Shown: positions 61,152 through 64,000 of the stretch, piece after piece
Numbering within the stretch: position 1 is the first letter of the stretch
How the letters are laid out: each line of letters begins with the position of its first letter
Source of the DNA: Murimonas intestini
Lineage (GTDB): Bacteria; Bacillota; Clostridia; Lachnospirales; Lachnospiraceae
Reading direction: 5' to 3'
Assembly: GCA_003148945.1 (NCBI GenBank)
Contig: QGGY01000004.1
Span: forward strand, 248,001-312,000
Length of the DNA stretch: 64,000 nt
Position numbers and translations under genes: made by a program
The notes under the pieces: model-generated
Told to the model about the DNA's origin: nothing
What the model saw: the letters and a program-made list of their open reading frames with translations, nothing else
The model's database searches: none

Positions 61152-62438
61152 TTATCCCTTTACTGCCCCCAGGGACACCCCTTTAACGATATACCTTGAA
61201 AGAAATCCGTAAACAAGAAAAAGCGGAACAGAAGCCACTGTCAAAGCAAGATAAAGGGACCCATATTCTGTTTTATAATCATTTCCTGTTAACTGCTGAA
61301 CCATAAGCGGGATTGTCATTTTGTCCGGATCATTCAGTATCATCAGGGGAGTAAAATAATTATTCCAGCTTCCAACAAAAGAACTGATCCCGGAAATTGC
61401 CAGTACCGGCTTCATAATTGGAAAAATAACAACATTAAAGATATGCCACTCGCTTCCGCCATCCACTCTCCCGGCCTCTGTAATCTCTTTTTGGTAATTT
61501 GCCGCAAGGTACTGTCTGAAGAAAAAAACAGTTGCAGGGGATGCCATAGACGGTATGATCAAAGGCCAGTATGTATCCATAAGCCCTATCTTAAAAATAG
61601 CCTGATAATATCCTATACTTCCTACAATTCCCGGAATCATCATGCTTCCTACAATCATAGAAAAGATCAGATTAGCTCCTCTAAAACGGTATGCAACAAA
61701 TCCATATGCCGTTAATGCTGAAAAATAGAGGCAGAGCCCTGTGGAGATAACTGCAATGAAAAGGCTGTTCATAAAGCCCCGCACTGCATCAAAGCTAAAC
61801 TTCTTTAATACATCCCAGTTATACTTTAAATAAATACTGGGCAGCAGTGAGATTCCCTGATTGATCTGTGCTGTAGAACGTGTTGCATTTACAATCATGA
61901 TCCAGAAAGGCACTAATGACAAAAAGGCCAGCAATGTAGAAATCACATAAATAAGTGTTTTCCTGGATATACTGCTCTGAATATAAAAACTGCAATAGGC
62001 CGTCAGCACCGCAATGAGAGCCAGATAAAGAACCGGCGAAAAAGATACCGCATACTGCTGACCGTCAACAGGCAGATTTGCAAAGGATAGAACCGTATAC
62101 CCCATAAAAGCAGAACCTGCAGTCAGAAGAAAGACTGACGCTATATCCATCCACTTTCTGAAATATTTTATAGATGCTATTTTTAAGACCAGCAGAATCG
62201 CAAAGCTTACAACAGCTATTTTTCCCGCATAATAAATTCTTGATGTGTCAAGAACATAGCTGACTGCTTTTAGAAGCCTGTCCGCATCATAACAGATATC
62301 CGAGGGAACCCGGGCGGAAAAAATACTCATACTCACTGTATTTTCAGGTAATATCACACGCAAAGCTGGAAAAACACATAACAGTAACAGCACTGATGTT
62401 AAAATGATATGCCAAACCCGCCTGGACACAGAAGTCAT
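61152..62438 (-). CDS. Carbohydrate ABC permease, MalG type with N-terminal membrane extension
   Basis: A 428-residue permease, about 150 residues longer than usual. Residues 1-158 contain about four extra hydrophobic segments (near 9-30, 74-92, 99-121, 133-152) and an outside loop. From about residue 160 it is a normal MalG-type permease (STLLAFLSLVPFWIMIVNAT) with the EAA loop (EAGRVDGGSEWHIFN) and the end GVSLGAVKG. It overlaps the stop of the MalF-type gene by four bases. The function of the extension is unknown. Confidence 0.88.
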   Translation of the reverse strand: MTSVSRRVWHIILTSVLLLLCVFPALRVILPENTVSMSIFSARVPSDICYDADRLLKAVSYVLDTSRIYYAGKIAVVSFAILLVLKIASIKYFRKWMDIASVFLLTAGSAFMGYTVLSFANLPVDGQQYAVSFSPVLYLALIAVLTAYCSFYIQSSISRKTLIYVISTLLAFLSLVPFWIMIVNATRSTAQINQGISLLPSIYLKYNWDVLKKFSFDAVRGFMNSLFIAVISTGLCLYFSALTAYGFVAYRFRGANLIFSMIVGSMMIPGIVGSIGYYQAIFKIGLMDTYWPLIIPSMASPATVFFFRQYLAANYQKEITEAGRVDGGSEWHIFNVVIFPIMKPVLAISGISSFVGSWNNYFTPLMILNDPDKMTIPLMVQQLTGNDYKTEYGSLYLALTVASVPLFLVYGFLSRYIVKGVSLGAVKG

Positions 62439-63400
62439 CTTTTATTCCTCCTTTTATATGTAACTTCGTCATCTTTTTCACGAAGTATAAAATAAAGAAC
62501 AACGCTGATCGCCGCCATTAAAATTGTCATCAGATAAGATTCAGCAGCAGCATTGCCATACAGCCCTGAGCCTGAAAATGCCTGATTGTAAACCAGCATG
62601 GACATCGTCAAGGTTGAATTTCTCGGGCCTCCGCCGTTTATTATTCTCGGAATATCAAAAATCTGCAACCCTCCAATGGTACTGCAGATTATATTGTACA
62701 GCAGAATCGGCTTGATCAACGGGATAACAATCCTGAAAAAGGACTGTCTGCCCGTACATCCGTCTATACGGGCGGATTCCAGCAGTTCCGGATTAATTCC
62801 CAAAATTGCCCCTATAAACATGATCATCATAGGACCATAACCCACCCAGCACTGAACAAATGCAATAATTCCTCTGGTCAGATCCATGTTCTTCATAAAG
62901 TTAACCGGCTCGCTGATGACAGACAGACTCTGCAATAGCGTATTAATGGGGCCTCTGGGGTATTCAAAAAATAAGCCAAACAGCATCCCTATACTGACCG
63001 GTGTTATAATACACGGGAGATAGATACTGAATTTAAAAAAAGACTGACCCCGCACTTTAAATGAAATAGTTGTAAACCAATATGCCAGCAAAAGAGAAAT
63101 AATGATCTGCGGAATAAAAAAGATTATAAACAGCAAAAATGTATTTCTCATAGCTGTCCAGAAAAACGGAAGCTTTAAAGTATCAATATAATTCCCAAAT
63201 CCTACATATGAAAAACCCTTGCTGAAATTTTTCAGGTCAGTAAAGCTGATTTGCAAAGAGTATAAAATGGGATACAAACTGAAAACAAGAAAAACTATAA
63301 TAAAGGGCAGAATAAAATACCATCCGTATTTATCATAATTTACTTTTTTCATCCTTCCTTTTTTTCGCGATGCAAATACATGAGTTCGTAAGCCGGACAT
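62435..63400 (-). CDS. Carbohydrate ABC permease, MalF type
   Basis: A 321-residue permease with a first helix (YFILPFIIVFLVFSLYPILYS), further segments and the EAA loop (ESARIDGCTGRQSFFRI). I start at MSGLRTHV because AGGAGG lies six bases upstream; the frame could be extended 35 codons. It is the middle transport gene of operon E. Confidence 0.9.
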   Translation of the reverse strand: MSGLRTHVFASRKKGRMKKVNYDKYGWYFILPFIIVFLVFSLYPILYSLQISFTDLKNFSKGFSYVGFGNYIDTLKLPFFWTAMRNTFLLFIIFFIPQIIISLLLAYWFTTISFKVRGQSFFKFSIYLPCIITPVSIGMLFGLFFEYPRGPINTLLQSLSVISEPVNFMKNMDLTRGIIAFVQCWVGYGPMMIMFIGAILGINPELLESARIDGCTGRQSFFRIVIPLIKPILLYNIICSTIGGLQIFDIPRIINGGGPRNSTLTMSMLVYNQAFSGSGLYGNAAAESYLMTILMAAISVVLYFILREKDDEVTYKRRNKR

Positions 63401-63595
63401 AAACATCCTCCTGTAACCATCTTCTTCGTTTATTGCTATCCTGTTTTCATTTTCCAAAATTTTCATATAAAGCTTCCCAAACCCGAATGGCCGGTCCATT
63501 CTCACTTATGAGAGAAAATATGTTTAAGCCTAAGTATTTTCCAGCCCGGGTATGGGAAACTCCTGTCTACAAATTTTTCTTACTTTTTTGTTACT

Positions 63596-64000
63596 TTAAT
63601 CCACCATGATGTCTGACCCGTAATACAGGCTCACTTCATCCTTGAAAGCATCTATTGCCTCATCTTTTTCTAATTCTCCCTGCATATAAGGTGTTAACGC
63701 AGCGTTCTGCAGGAATCCCTGAATGGTTCCATCATATTCAGACTGTATCTCCGGATTCACAGAAGCCGCAACTGCCGCAAACACCTCATAGTGGTTCTGT
63801 CCATTAAGAAATTCTGAAGAACATGTTTCTGAAACCTTTTGCTGCGCTGTAATGTTGCTCACAAAATCTCCCGTATCCTGCGCATATGCAACCTGAAATT
63901 CCTCGCTGATGATATAGCGCATGATTTTTGCTATATTTTCGCTCTTTGTATCATCTTTGCTGGTATTTAACAGCCAGGTTCCTCCCCACGTATAAGGTAC
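63596..64000 (-). CDS. Sugar-binding protein of importer E, C-terminal part (cut by window edge)
   Basis: The last 134 codons of a family 1 solute-binding protein. They carry the typical motif in which an uncharged tight segment (YTWGGTWLLN) precedes the helix SENIAKIMRYIIS and a long helical C-terminus (QGFLQNAALTPYMQGELEKD). The frame is open to the right edge of the window. It precedes the two permease genes of operon E by 195 bases, a gap in which no gene was seen. Confidence 0.88.
   Translation of the reverse strand, partial: VPYTWGGTWLLNTSKDDTKSENIAKIMRYIISEEFQVAYAQDTGDFVSNITAQQKVSETCSSEFLNGQNHYEVFAAVAASVNPEIQSEYDGTIQGFLQNAALTPYMQGELEKDEAIDAFKDEVSLYYGSDIMVD

Overview
The window reads as a chromosome segment of a Gram-positive anaerobe of the class Clostridia, most likely a gut Lachnospiraceae. 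The reasons are the strong AGGAGG-type ribosome binding sites, paired YesM-type sensor kinases and YesN-type AraC-tailed response regulators, many carbohydrate ABC importers without their own ATPase, and the density of glycoside hydrolases. This is inference from gene style; no species marker such as rRNA is present. No tRNA, rRNA, CRISPR array or complete insertion sequence was recognised.

Layout. (A) 1-7774, minus strand: YesM kinase, YesN regulator, sugar-binding protein, two permeases, a zinc-type dehydrogenase and the start of a Gfo/Idh/MocA oxidoreductase. (TA and surface) 8115-9603: an orphan RelB/DinJ-type antitoxin with a decayed partner, then a secreted coiled-coil/peptidoglycan-binding protein. 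(B) 9784-18980: binding protein, two permeases and a 952-residue six-hairpin glycosidase-like protein (minus), divergent from a YesN/YesM pair (plus). (C) 19008-32187: a minus-strand operon (TIM-barrel epimerase, GH1, GH43, GH78, SDR) divergent from a small protein, an AraC regulator, a GPH sugar symporter and a GH2 beta-galactosidase. One 17-base sequence is repeated exactly in front of both halves. A deleted kinase relic and an Rpn-type nuclease follow (32194-33217). (D) 33736-44555, minus: YesM kinase, YesN regulator, Lpl-type binding protein and permeases, two aldo/keto reductases and two Gfo/Idh/MocA proteins. One member of each enzyme pair lacks catalytic residues.

(Envelope block) 44783-49906, minus: a BlaI/BlaR1-like pair with three matching operator boxes on its promoter and a duplicated extracellular domain in the M56 protein. 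Next to it is an ABC-2 exporter trio preceded by a 52-codon peptide gene and a hairpin. (E) 50211-64000: a DHH phosphoesterase, GH116, GH78 and an AraC regulator, then a minus-strand operon with a partial binding protein, two permeases (one with an unusual N-terminal membrane extension), a 724-residue glycosidase-like protein and a GH32-like protein.

How it works together: four importer cassettes and one symporter would bring in small glycosides or oligosaccharides. The hydrolases show no signal peptides, so cleavage is probably cytoplasmic. Two-component systems and AraC proteins next to each cassette would give substrate-specific induction. The importers must borrow an MsmX-type ATPase encoded elsewhere. 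The oxidoreductases in A, C and D suggest that some sugars are handled by oxidation as well as hydrolysis.
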